64,000 bases of DNA, from NCBI RefSeq assembly GCF_021341785.1, contig NZ_JAJTTF010000004.1:62001-126000 (forward strand), given 5' to 3'. The stretch comes from Microbacterium sp. Au-Mic1 (GTDB lineage: Bacteria > Actinomycetota > Actinomycetes > Actinomycetales > Microbacteriaceae). The notes below the pieces were generated by a model, which was not told the DNA's origin, did no database searches, and saw only the letters and a program-made list of their open reading frames with translations. Made by a program: the position numbers and the translations under genes. Of the stretch, positions 14,788 through 22,983 are shown in pieces. Within the stretch, counting starts at the first letter, position 1, and every line of letters begins with the position of its first letter.

Positions 14788-17700
14788 ATGATTGCAAGGA
14801 AGAATGCGAGAGATGACGAGGGCTCCCTGCAGTGGAGCCGGCGATCCGTGCTGCGCATGCTGGTGATCGCGGGCGTGCTCCCGCCGGTCCTCGGCGCACA
14901 GACCGCCGGAGGCTCGGCCGCGGCCACCGAGCTCCCCACCGCGACCGGCGCCTACGCGGATGCGCTGCGCCGGCTGGACAAGCCGAACCTGGCGATGACG
15001 CAGGTCGCGCAGCTGGTCGGCACGAACCACCGGATGACGTTCTTCCAGGCCACGTGGGACGGAGGGGCGACGATCGTGCGCGATCTCGAGGTCGCGCATG
15101 ACGGCGGATGGCTCGCCGTGACGGACGCGGCGCACCGCTTCGACGAGCAATGGGTGGTGCTGAAGGGCTCGCTGCCCTCCGGCAGCGCGCCGGAGCTCTA
15201 CGGGCCGCTGGCGCCGAGCTGGCTCGGCTTCACCTCGTTCCAGGTCCTCGGCCCGCAGGCGATCGAGCTGCGTACCAGCACCGACGACGTCGAGTTCGTG
15301 GTGCGCTGGCGTCTCGAGGGCGACAACCCGGAGGCCCACCATGTGCTGACGGCGAAGAATGCCGGGGACTACATCGTCGGCTATCAGAGTCAGGATGCCC
15401 GATCGCTCGACGATCTCGACGAAGTGCTCTGCGGGTCGTACCAGCACGCGCTCTCCGTCCTCGACGGGTCCGCCCCGCTCGGAGCCTGGGAGCTCTTCGC
15501 CCCGATGGCGCTCACCCAGTACGCCGTGAGCGGCGTCCCCGTCACGTCCGGTATCTACCTGCCTTCCGAGGTCGCGGAGTTCGTGCACGAGCGGCAGCTC
15601 ATGTCGGACCGCCAGCCGTACGGCATGAGCCTGCGCAATGACAGCCTCGACCTGGTCCCGTGCATGTACTCGCCGCAGCCGGGCCTGCGCACCGCGATGG
15701 CTGTGGGGGAGGAGCGCGGTTTCGCGTTCGGGGTGGCCGCGCAGGCGGACACCCTGTACGCCGCGTACTCCCAGCTGTGCCGCGGCGAATACGGGCTGAC
15801 GGCGTATCGGCGCAACGTCTACGAGCGATCGCTGACCGACGCGGTGCACGCGATGGCCGAGCTGATCGCCGTCGAGCCCGCCGGGGACGACTCGGTGGAC
15901 TACATCCCGTCCTTCTCCGGCTGGTGGAACCGCGCCAAGGGCTTCGTCGATGTGGAGAACGAGGATGCCGTCCGCACGGCCGCGAGCGGGGTGGTGCTCT
16001 CCGCGCACTATCTCACCGGCAAGACCGGCGGCACCCTGTACGACCGGCGAGCCCGCCCGCTGATCGAGTACCAGCTGTCGCGCAAGGGGATCGGGCACAC
16101 GCCCATGATCGGCAGCCCGGTCTACAACGACAAGACGCAGTACCGGCTCGGCCGCATCCCCACCGACGCGGTGAACCTGACGGCCCTCTACCAGCTCACC
16201 CATGGGCGCAACGCCGGGATCCAGCGGCTCGCGGTGCAGGCCACGAAGTCCGGCGTCGTCGGGCAGAGCCGCGCCCCCTTCGCCGTTCCGCTCGCGACCT
16301 ACCGGGCCACCGGAGATCCGGCGTACCTGGCGGAGGCGAGTCTGATCGGCCACCGCTACGTACAGGAGCAGATCCTCACGCCCTACCGCGGCAACGGCCA
16401 GCCGCCCGGCGGCTTCGCCTACAGCTTCTCCAAGTACTGGGTCGACCTGCTCGAACTGTTCGAGGTCACGGGTGAGGCCGTCTTCCTGGAGGGAGCGCAC
16501 CGCGAGGTGCAGCGGTTCATCACCCAGACCGCCGTGCGACCCGTTCCGGATCAGACGGTCACGGTCCCCGTGGACCACGTGATCACGCAGCAGTACGACT
16601 GGGAGTCCCGCTCATCGCTGCCGCCGTACCCCGTCACGGGCGTCGCGACCGAGACCGTCCCGGCCTGGTATGTCTCGCCCTCCGGTCTCACCTTCGAAGC
16701 GCTCTCCTCGTTCAAGCTCGGGGTGAGCGCCGTGACCGATCCCGGCGGCGGGTATGTGTTCAACCCGTGCTGGGCCGGAGCGCTGCTGCGGCTCGCCCAC
16801 CACACCGGCGACGCGCTGCTCGCCGACGTCGCGCACAACATGGTGATCGGCAGGTTCACGACGTATCCCGGCTACTACGGCCGGCAGTTCCAGGTCGCGC
16901 AGATGAAACCGGACTTCGCCACGAGCGGCCCCGTCGGGATCACCGGGTACTACTTCCACCACGCCCCGGCGCAGCTCGGCCTGGCCATGGACTATCTGAT
17001 CAGCGAGAGCTTCTACCGCAGCTCCGGAAGCATCGAATTCCCGCACGTGTTCGAGGCGGATTTCGCCTACTTCAAGTTCTTCGCGTACGGTCATGCGCCC
17101 GGCTCGTTCTTCGGCGAGACCGGGGTGTGGCCCTACTTCCCGGCGGGCTTGATCGCGCTGGACAACCCGCTGATCAACTGGATCGCCGGCGTCGGCAACG
17201 GCGCGCTCTACATCAGCCTGACGAACTCCGCGTCCGATGCCCAGCAGGTCGTCGTCGACCTCGCCGGTGAGCTGACGGGACTGCCGCGCACCGCCGCGCC
17301 CGGGGTCGAAGTGGTCGCGGCGGACGGCACCCGCTCCTCCCAGGCCGCGGTCGACGGCCGGGTCGCGGTCACCGTGCCAGGGCACGGACTGCTCGCCCTG
17401 GTCGTCCGGGACGTGGCGGTGGCGCGGCCGGAGCTGCCGTTCGACGACATCGTCGACCACGGTCCGGACAGCTTCCGCGAGGTCGACGCCGATCCGGCGA
17501 CAGATTATGGACTCGTCCGCGGCATGCTCCTGGTGCGGCCCGGCGGGCAGGGGTACGACGCGTACGTGCAGATCGACACGGAGCAGCAGGCGACGCTCTC
17601 CTACCGGATCGGCGGGCAGGCCTCCCAGCAGGCTCCCGCCAAGGAGTATCCCTACGAGTGGACGATCCCCGTGGACGATCCCTCGAAGGCGTTCGCCTAT

Positions 17701-18804
17701 ACGGTCTCGGCCGGCGGATCCACCACCGACGAGGTCACGCTGCGCCTGCCGGCTCGGCTCGGCGGCGCAGGCTCCGGAGCCGGCGTCTCCGGCGACGTGG
17801 TGGCCCAGGCCACGGGCACGGCCGGCGACAGGGTCCCGCTGATCATCGAGGTGCGCAACGGGACGGCGCAGCCGATCGCCGGCAGCGTCGCGCTGACCCT
17901 GCCGGGCGGGTGGCAGCCGGACGGCACGGTGCCGACGATCACGGCTCCGGCGCACGCGACGGTCCGGGTGGAGGCCGCCGTCGTGATCGGGGCGTCCGCC
18001 CCGCTCGGAGAGGTCCAGGTCGCCGGATCCCTGTCGGCGCCGGGGGCGACGCCCGTCACGTTGAGGCCCGCGTCGATCGAGGTGATCGATCGCCGTCGCC
18101 TCGTCTCCCTCGCGACCGACACCGACGTTGCCGCTGGTCCCGGGGCCACGGTGAAGCTGACCGCTCTGGTCATCAACACCGGCGTCACCCCGCTCCAGGG
18201 CACGCTCGCCCTCTACGGTGCGACCGGCTGGACCATCGATCAGCGGGACGCGGCCGTCGTGGTGCCGCCGCGCTCGGACCTGACGCACACCTGGACCGTG
18301 ACGGCAGGGGCGGGCATCGCTCCGGGATCGAGCACCCGGTTCGAGGCGAGGCTGGATCAGAGCCTGCGCCGCGGCGTCCTGGTGCGAATGGCCGACGAAG
18401 GCGTGATCGTGCACACGCAGTCTCCCTGGCCCGGATACCTCGAGACCGGGCAGTGGTATCCGAGCGGTCTCTCCGGCTGGAACGGGACGCGCACGCGGTA
18501 CAGCGACTCCGGCTCCGTCGGCAGCACGGTGACCTGGAAGGCGGACCTTCCTCAGCCGGGTCTCTACCGCGTCTCGGTCTGGTACCCGACGAATCCGACG
18601 ACCACCACGTCCGCGGCCTACGTCGTCGAGCACCAGGGCGGCAGCAGTGAGGTGATCGTGGACCAGACCCAGGGGGCGGCTGCCTGGCGGGCGCTGGGCA
18701 CATTCCGGTGCGACGCGAGCGCTCCCGGCGTCGTGCGGCTCGAGGTCCGCAACACGAGCATCCACCGGGTGAGCGCCGCGCAGTTCGTGCGGGTCGGCGA
18801 CTGA
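14788..18804 (+). CDS. Large Tat-exported carbohydrate-active protein, catalytic family not recognised
   Basis: A 1338-residue protein. The N-terminus has a twin-arginine signal (SRRSVL, Arg18-Arg19, hydrophobic stretch to ~36, Ala-rich cleavage region). Residues ~50-800 form one large region rich in Trp, Tyr and His (FSGWWNRAKGF, YYFHHAPAQLG, GHAPGSFFGETGVWPYF), which suggests a beta-sandwich plus alpha/alpha-toroid like many lyases and hydrolases (inference). Two NEW3-like beta-sandwich domains follow at ~1010-1090 and ~1109-1200. The C-terminus (~1205-1338) resembles the golvesin/xanthan-lyase C-terminal domain, with YLETGQWYPS and VSVWYPTN. It probably acts on an extracellular polysaccharide or glycan and supplies the neighbouring importer. 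The ATG at 14788 is the only start preserving the Tat motif. Confidence 0.8.
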   Translation: MIARKNARDDEGSLQWSRRSVLRMLVIAGVLPPVLGAQTAGGSAAATELPTATGAYADALRRLDKPNLAMTQVAQLVGTNHRMTFFQATWDGGATIVRDLEVAHDGGWLAVTDAAHRFDEQWVVLKGSLPSGSAPELYGPLAPSWLGFTSFQVLGPQAIELRTSTDDVEFVVRWRLEGDNPEAHHVLTAKNAGDYIVGYQSQDARSLDDLDEVLCGSYQHALSVLDGSAPLGAWELFAPMALTQYAVSGVPVTSGIYLPSEVAEFVHERQLMSDRQPYGMSLRNDSLDLVPCMYSPQPGLRTAMAVGEERGFAFGVAAQADTLYAAYSQLCRGEYGLTAYRRNVYERSLTDAVHAMAELIAVEPAGDDSVDYIPSFSGWWNRAKGFVDVENEDAVRTAASGVVLSAHYLTGKTGGTLYDRRARPLIEYQLSRKGIGHTPMIGSPVYNDKTQYRLGRIPTDAVNLTALYQLTHGRNAGIQRLAVQATKSGVVGQSRAPFAVPLATYRATGDPAYLAEASLIGHRYVQEQILTPYRGNGQPPGGFAYSFSKYWVDLLELFEVTGEAVFLEGAHREVQRFITQTAVRPVPDQTVTVPVDHVITQQYDWESRSSLPPYPVTGVATETVPAWYVSPSGLTFEALSSFKLGVSAVTDPGGGYVFNPCWAGALLRLAHHTGDALLADVAHNMVIGRFTTYPGYYGRQFQVAQMKPDFATSGPVGITGYYFHHAPAQLGLAMDYLISESFYRSSGSIEFPHVFEADFAYFKFFAYGHAPGSFFGETGVWPYFPAGLIALDNPLINWIAGVGNGALYISLTNSASDAQQVVVDLAGELTGLPRTAAPGVEVVAADGTRSSQAAVDGRVAVTVPGHGLLALVVRDVAVARPELPFDDIVDHGPDSFREVDADPATDYGLVRGMLLVRPGGQGYDAYVQIDTEQQATLSYRIGGQASQQAPAKEYPYEWTIPVDDPSKAFAYTVSAGGSTTDEVTLRLPARLGGAGSGAGVSGDVVAQATGTAGDRVPLIIEVRNGTAQPIAGSVALTLPGGWQPDGTVPTITAPAHATVRVEAAVVIGASAPLGEVQVAGSLSAPGATPVTLRPASIEVIDRRRLVSLATDTDVAAGPGATVKLTALVINTGVTPLQGTLALYGATGWTIDQRDAAVVVPPRSDLTHTWTVTAGAGIAPGSSTRFEARLDQSLRRGVLVRMADEGVIVHTQSPWPGYLETGQWYPSGLSGWNGTRTRYSDSGSVGSTVTWKADLPQPGLYRVSVWYPTNPTTTTSAAYVVEHQGGSSEVIVDQTQGAAAWRALGTFRCDASAPGVVRLEVRNTSIHRVSAAQFVRVGD

Positions 18805-18806
18805 CG

Positions 18807-18849
18807 AAGAGGGGGTGGACCGGAGCACGGCTCCGGTCCACCCCCTCTT
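18807..18849. terminator. Bidirectional terminator, 19-bp perfect stem
   Basis: 18807-18825 pairs perfectly with 18831-18849 around a 5-nt loop. It begins two bases after the stop of the exported protein and sits between convergent genes. Confidence 0.9.
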
Positions 18850-18864
18850 GCGGGCGCTGTGCGA

Positions 18865-20025
18865 TCAGCGCCGGACGAACTGCGCGACGGCCGCTTCGTC
18901 CACCGTGACGCCGAGTCCGGGGCCGGTGGGGACGATGAATCCTCCGTCGGGTCGCACCTCGAGCGGGGTGCTCAGGATGAGGTTGGCCACGGGCAGCGTG
19001 AACGGCTGGTACTCGAAGGCGAGCAGCGAGGTGGCGCTCGCCGCGACGTGCACTCCCGCGGCCATGGCGATGCCGAAGGCGGCGGAATGGTGGGGTGCGA
19101 CCTGCGCGTGGAACGCGTCGGCGACCGCGGCGATGGCGAGTCCCTCGGTGATGCCCGTGCGGCCGATGTCGGGTTGCGTCAGACCGACAGCCCGGCGGGC
19201 GAGCCAGTCGGTGAACTCGAAGCGGCTCCGCATCGCCTCGCCGATCGCGATCGGCGTGGCCAGTGACGCGGCCAGATCGCGGTGGCCCTCGACGTCCTCC
19301 GGCGCCAGGGGCGCCTCGAAGAACCAGGCCCTGCGGTCATCGAGCTCGCGCCCCAGGGCCTTCGCCTCGCCGAGCCGGTAGGTCCAGTGCGCGTCCAGCG
19401 CGAGCTCGAGCTCCGGATGCACGGCGCGGATCGCGTCATAGGTGGCGAGGTCGGTGCGGATGTCGGTGCCGAGATGCAGCTTGATCCGCCGCACGCCCGC
19501 CTCCACGAAGACCGTCGCCTTGTTGACCCGCTCCGCATCGTCATTCCCGCGTATCCCGGAGACATACGTCGGCAGGATCTCCGCGAAACGGCCACCCGCG
19601 AGCTCGGAGACGGACAGGCCCGTCGCGTGTCCCCAGAGGTCCCAGAGCGCGATGTCGACCGCCGCCATGGCGTCCGCCTGGTGCCCGGTGAGGTGCCCGC
19701 GCTCGCGCATCGACTCGGTCATCCGGTGCCAGAGCGTCCGCACGGATCTCGGGTCCTCTCCGAGGATGAGCGGGGCGAGCAGGTGATCGACCACGGCCGC
19801 GACGACCTCGGGGGCGACGGGGGCCAGGGCCTCGCCCCAGCCGACCAGCCCCTCGTCCGTCTCGATCTTGACGAGAAGCGTCTCGTAGCCGGGGGAGTAC
19901 AGGCTCCGCCACGGCGGTCGGATGACGTAGCCGCGATGAGCCACGCCCGTGTCGCCGGCATAGGAGTCGTCGGCATCCTCTCGCGACAGGAAGAGGGGGA
20001 ACGTCTGGACGCGGGTGATCTTCAC
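18865..20025 (-). CDS. Enolase-superfamily acid-sugar dehydratase (mandelate racemase/MLE type)
   Basis: A 386-residue enzyme. The alpha/beta capping domain precedes a TIM barrel whose Mg2+ ligands are visible as Asp211 (LALDAHW), Glu237 (FFEAPL) and Glu263 (IGEAM). Catalytic candidates are Lys182 and His184 in the KLHLG strand, His213 in D-x-H, and the Asp286 (QPDIGRTG) / His312-313 (APHHSAAFG) dyad. The D-x-H form and His/Asp dyad fit sugar-acid dehydratases such as galactonate or rhamnonate dehydratase, which make 2-keto-3-deoxy acids. It starts with GTG 94 bp behind the IclR gene on the same strand. Exact substrate unknown. Confidence 0.88.
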   Translation of the reverse strand: MKITRVQTFPLFLSREDADDSYAGDTGVAHRGYVIRPPWRSLYSPGYETLLVKIETDEGLVGWGEALAPVAPEVVAAVVDHLLAPLILGEDPRSVRTLWHRMTESMRERGHLTGHQADAMAAVDIALWDLWGHATGLSVSELAGGRFAEILPTYVSGIRGNDDAERVNKATVFVEAGVRRIKLHLGTDIRTDLATYDAIRAVHPELELALDAHWTYRLGEAKALGRELDDRRAWFFEAPLAPEDVEGHRDLAASLATPIAIGEAMRSRFEFTDWLARRAVGLTQPDIGRTGITEGLAIAAVADAFHAQVAPHHSAAFGIAMAAGVHVAASATSLLAFEYQPFTLPVANLILSTPLEVRPDGGFIVPTGPGLGVTVDEAAVAQFVRR

Positions 20026-20119
20026 AAGGGTCTCCGAAGACAGTCGTGGCGGAGGAGGCCGACGGCGTCTGCCGCGGCGATGAGCTTCAGGGCGCCGCGA
20101 TCGGAACGCGGCAGCGGGG

Positions 20120-20923
20120 TCAGAGCGCTGCGAAGGCGCTCGCCGAGCGGGAGGGGCTGTAACCGAGGGCCACCGAGACCTCGTCCGCCGCCTCGATGAG
20201 CTGCAGGGCGAGCTCCTGGTGGGGGGCGTGCAGGTCGAGCACGGAGAGGGGGCCGCTCGCCGAGAGCGCGGCGACGATCTCGCCCGCCCTGTTGTGGATC
20301 GGCGCCGCGATGCACGCGCGTCCGAAGGCGAGCTCCTCGATCTCGGTCGCGTATCCGCGGCTGCGGCTCTCGTCGAGCGCGACCTGCATGGCGTCGCGAT
20401 CGACGATCGTGTGCGGGGTGAAGCGCTGGGGGGAGTGCTCGAAGTATTCGTCGACCTTCTCGGAGGTCATGCCGGTGAGCAGGGCCTTGCCGAGGCCGGT
20501 GGCGTGCAGCGGTCCGGTGCGCCCTGCCATGGCGAACGACTTGGGCGCGAGCGCGCCCTCGAAGTTGCAGAGATAGGTGAAGGTGAAGCCACTGAGCTCG
20601 GCGACGTTCACACCGATCTCGATGCGACGGGCGAGGTTCTGCGCGATCTGCCGCGATGCGCGGAAGATCGGCGAGCCGTTGAGCGCGATCGTGCCGAGGG
20701 CGACGGCCGCCGGCCCGAGCCGGTAGAGGCCCGTCCGGCTGTCCTGGACGACGAACTTCATCCGGTCGAGCGCCGACATCATGCGGGAGACGGTGGACTG
20801 TCCGAGCCCGGTCAGCGTGCAGAGCTCGGAGACCCGGAGTTCACCCGACTCCTCGGTGAAGCAGGCGAGCAGGGACATCGCCCGCTCCACGGTCTGCGTG
20901 CCACCCACCGATTCCGATGCCAT
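20120..20923 (-). CDS. IclR-family transcriptional regulator
   Basis: A 267-residue regulator. The N-terminal winged helix (TVERAMSLLACF, then VSELCTLTGLGQSTVSRMM) is followed by the IclR effector domain (~80-260) with ATGLGKALLTGM and the late segment ELAFGRACIAAPI. The ATG at 20923 is chosen because AGGAGGAG lies just upstream; a longer frame to 21025 lacks this. It is divergent from the sugar ABC importer and upstream of the dehydratase. IclR proteins usually sense a pathway intermediate such as a keto-deoxy sugar acid, so it is the prime candidate regulator of the whole 13.7-27.7 kb locus. Confidence 0.93.
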   Translation of the reverse strand: MASESVGGTQTVERAMSLLACFTEESGELRVSELCTLTGLGQSTVSRMMSALDRMKFVVQDSRTGLYRLGPAAVALGTIALNGSPIFRASRQIAQNLARRIEIGVNVAELSGFTFTYLCNFEGALAPKSFAMAGRTGPLHATGLGKALLTGMTSEKVDEYFEHSPQRFTPHTIVDRDAMQVALDESRSRGYATEIEELAFGRACIAAPIHNRAGEIVAALSASGPLSVLDLHAPHQELALQLIEAADEVSVALGYSPSRSASAFAAL

Positions 20924-21018
20924 TGCGACTCCTCCTCCTGCGGCCGCCGCATCTGCGAAGCCGTCGCCAGTCATCCTAATGAGAGTATTGGCGCCAGGCA
21001 AGGCAAATGTGGGTGCGT

Positions 21019-21056
21019 TATGCATTTTGTGGATTTCGCATCCGCAATGTGGTTGA
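21019..21056 (+). promoter_or_regulatory. Shared promoter/operator copy A of the sugar locus
   Basis: TATGCATTTTGTG (21019-21031) is followed after exactly 19 bases by GGTTGA (21051-21056). The same arrangement stands at 26031-26068. TTGTGG may serve as the -35 of the importer operon, with an operator overlapping it. Confidence 0.5.
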
Positions 21057-21136
21057 CTGACTGCACGTCATCGCCGACGACTGCGACGACGGCGTGCAGG
21101 GGCCCACGGGCCTTCCCCACCCGGAAAGTGAATGCC

Positions 21137-22072
21137 ATGCCACAAGCCACCCTCGAGCGGCCAGAGATCCGCGAGCAGGTCCCCGCTCCGCGCTCGGGAC
21201 GCCGTTCCACGCTGGGCGCGAAGGACCGCACCTTCGGTTTCATGATCGCACTCCCCGCGGTCCTGCTGTTCCTCGTGATCGCGATCTTCCCGCTCGTCTC
21301 GAGCATCGGCACCAGCCTCTACAACCAGTCCCTGCTGCGCCCTGAGCGCACGTTCGTCGGCCTCGACAACTACGGACTGATCTGGGACGAGTTCGTGGCG
21401 AGGCTCGGCACCACGCTCGTCTTCGCTTCGCTGTCCACGGTCTTCCCGCTGGTCCTCGGCGTCGCGCTGGCGATGCTGCTGAACGCCCGGATGCGCGGCC
21501 GTACGATCCTGCGCGGCGCGTTGATGCTGCCCTGGCTGCTGCCGGGCGTCGTCGTGTCCTTCCTCTGGGCATGGATCTTCAACGACAGCTACGGCGTCGT
21601 GAACCACGTCCTGGAGATCCTCGGTCAGCCGCCGATCAGCATGCTCGGGAACCCGGTGGGAGCGATGGCCGCGGTCGTCATCGCCAAGACCTGGCACTCC
21701 TTCCCCTGGATCATGGTCGTGGCGCTCGCCGTGCTCCAGACGCTGCCCAGCGAGCAGATCGAGGCGGCGACGATCGACGGCGCGACCCGTGCCCAGCGCT
21801 TCCGGTACATCTCGCTGCCGCACATCGCCGGGCCGGTCACGCTCGTCGCGGTGCTCGAGTTCATCTACAACTTCGGCAACTTCGACACGATCTTCGTCAT
21901 GACCGGTGGCGGGCCGGGCAATTCGACCACGACCCTCGCCGTGAGTCTCTACCACCTCGCGTTCGGCAGCTATGAGCTCGGCAAGGCCTCCGCGATGGGC
22001 GCGCTGTGGCTCGTCCTGCTCGCGATCATCTCGAGCGGATACCTGCTCCTCAACCGTCGACTGGAGAAATGA
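21137..22072 (+). CDS. Sugar ABC transporter permease 1 (CUT1, MalF-like)
   Basis: A 311-residue inner-membrane permease with six hydrophobic segments after a ~30-residue polar N-terminus. The EAA loop that contacts the ATPase is visible as IEAATIDGATRAQRF, and the MalF-type FIYNFGNFDTIFVMTGGGPG segment follows. Co-transcribed with permease 2 (4-base-scale overlap) and a binding protein. No ATPase is encoded nearby, so a shared MsiK-type ATPase elsewhere probably energises it, as is common for actinobacterial CUT1 systems. Confidence 0.94.
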   Translation: MPQATLERPEIREQVPAPRSGRRSTLGAKDRTFGFMIALPAVLLFLVIAIFPLVSSIGTSLYNQSLLRPERTFVGLDNYGLIWDEFVARLGTTLVFASLSTVFPLVLGVALAMLLNARMRGRTILRGALMLPWLLPGVVVSFLWAWIFNDSYGVVNHVLEILGQPPISMLGNPVGAMAAVVIAKTWHSFPWIMVVALAVLQTLPSEQIEAATIDGATRAQRFRYISLPHIAGPVTLVAVLEFIYNFGNFDTIFVMTGGGPGNSTTTLAVSLYHLAFGSYELGKASAMGALWLVLLAIISSGYLLLNRRLEK

Positions 22073-22929
22073 TGCGCCGCAATCGCGACGTCGGCGAGGG
22101 CATCATCCGCCCTCATCTGTCCATCCCCGGGCGTCTCGCGCTCATCCTGCTGGCCCTGTTCGGCCTGCTGCCGGTGTACTGGCTCACGGCGACGGCGTTC
22201 ACGAAGAAGGAGGACGTGTTCGCGCAGAACCGCCCGTTCTTCCCGGTGGATCCGACGATCGAGAACTTCGTCGGGTTCTTCCAGAACGACGCCCTGCTGA
22301 AGAACCTCGGCAACAGCGTGATCGTGTCGAGCGGAACCGCACTGCTCGCCGTGCTCGTCGGCGGGCTGATGGCCTACTCGCTCTCGAAGTTCCGCTATCG
22401 CGGACGCAACGCGATCATGTTCATGTTCCTCATCGGCCAGCTGATCCCCGGCGCGCTGCTGCTCATCTCGCTGTACCTGATGCTGAGCTCGGCGGGCCTG
22501 CTCTACACCTACGCGGCCCTGATCATCTCGTTCACGACGTTCACGCTGCCGCTCACGGTCTTCCTGCTCAAGGGGATCATGGACGGCCTGCCGGACGACA
22601 TCCTCGAGGCCGCGAAGGTCGACGGGCTCTCCCGGACGGCCACGGTGTTCCGGATCGTCTTCCCGCTCGTCGTACCGGGGCTCATCACCGCGGCGATGTT
22701 CGCCTTCATGCGCGGGTGGAGCGACCTCCTGTTCGCGCTCACCCTCGCCGGCCCCGACAAGCAGACGCTGCCGGCCGGGCTCACCCAGGCGTTCATCCAC
22801 GAGGGCACAGCGGATTGGCCGGCGCTCATGGCGGCCTCGCTGATCACCTCGCTCCCGCTCGTCATCATCTTCGTCGTCCTCCAGCGCTACTTCGTCTCCG
22901 GCCTCGCCGCCGGTGCGGTGAAGGGCTAA
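22072..22929 (+). CDS. Sugar ABC transporter permease 2 (CUT1, MalG-like)
   Basis: About 285 residues with six membrane segments and the EAA loop ILEAAKVDGLSRTATV. A tandem ATGATG overlaps the preceding stop; the second ATG (22072) has better spacing to GGAG at 22063-22066, the first (22069) would add one Met. It completes the heterodimeric channel with permease 1. The late segment AFIHEGTADWPALMAAS is typical for this branch. Confidence 0.94.
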   Translation: MRRNRDVGEGIIRPHLSIPGRLALILLALFGLLPVYWLTATAFTKKEDVFAQNRPFFPVDPTIENFVGFFQNDALLKNLGNSVIVSSGTALLAVLVGGLMAYSLSKFRYRGRNAIMFMFLIGQLIPGALLLISLYLMLSSAGLLYTYAALIISFTTFTLPLTVFLLKGIMDGLPDDILEAAKVDGLSRTATVFRIVFPLVVPGLITAAMFAFMRGWSDLLFALTLAGPDKQTLPAGLTQAFIHEGTADWPALMAASLITSLPLVIIFVVLQRYFVSGLAAGAVKG

Positions 22930-22983
22930 TGGCTTGTCCCGATACACCTCGATTCCCGAACTGTCCCTGAAGGAGCTGTGCCC

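Noticed and set aside
14788..18804. Assignment of the exported protein to DUF5695
   Set aside because: Remembered conserved segments of that family do not match what is seen here; family left open.
16612..18828. 738-codon minus-strand open frame inside the exported-protein gene
   Set aside because: The plus frame has a Tat signal and recognisable C-terminal domains; the minus frame shows no motif or ribosome site.
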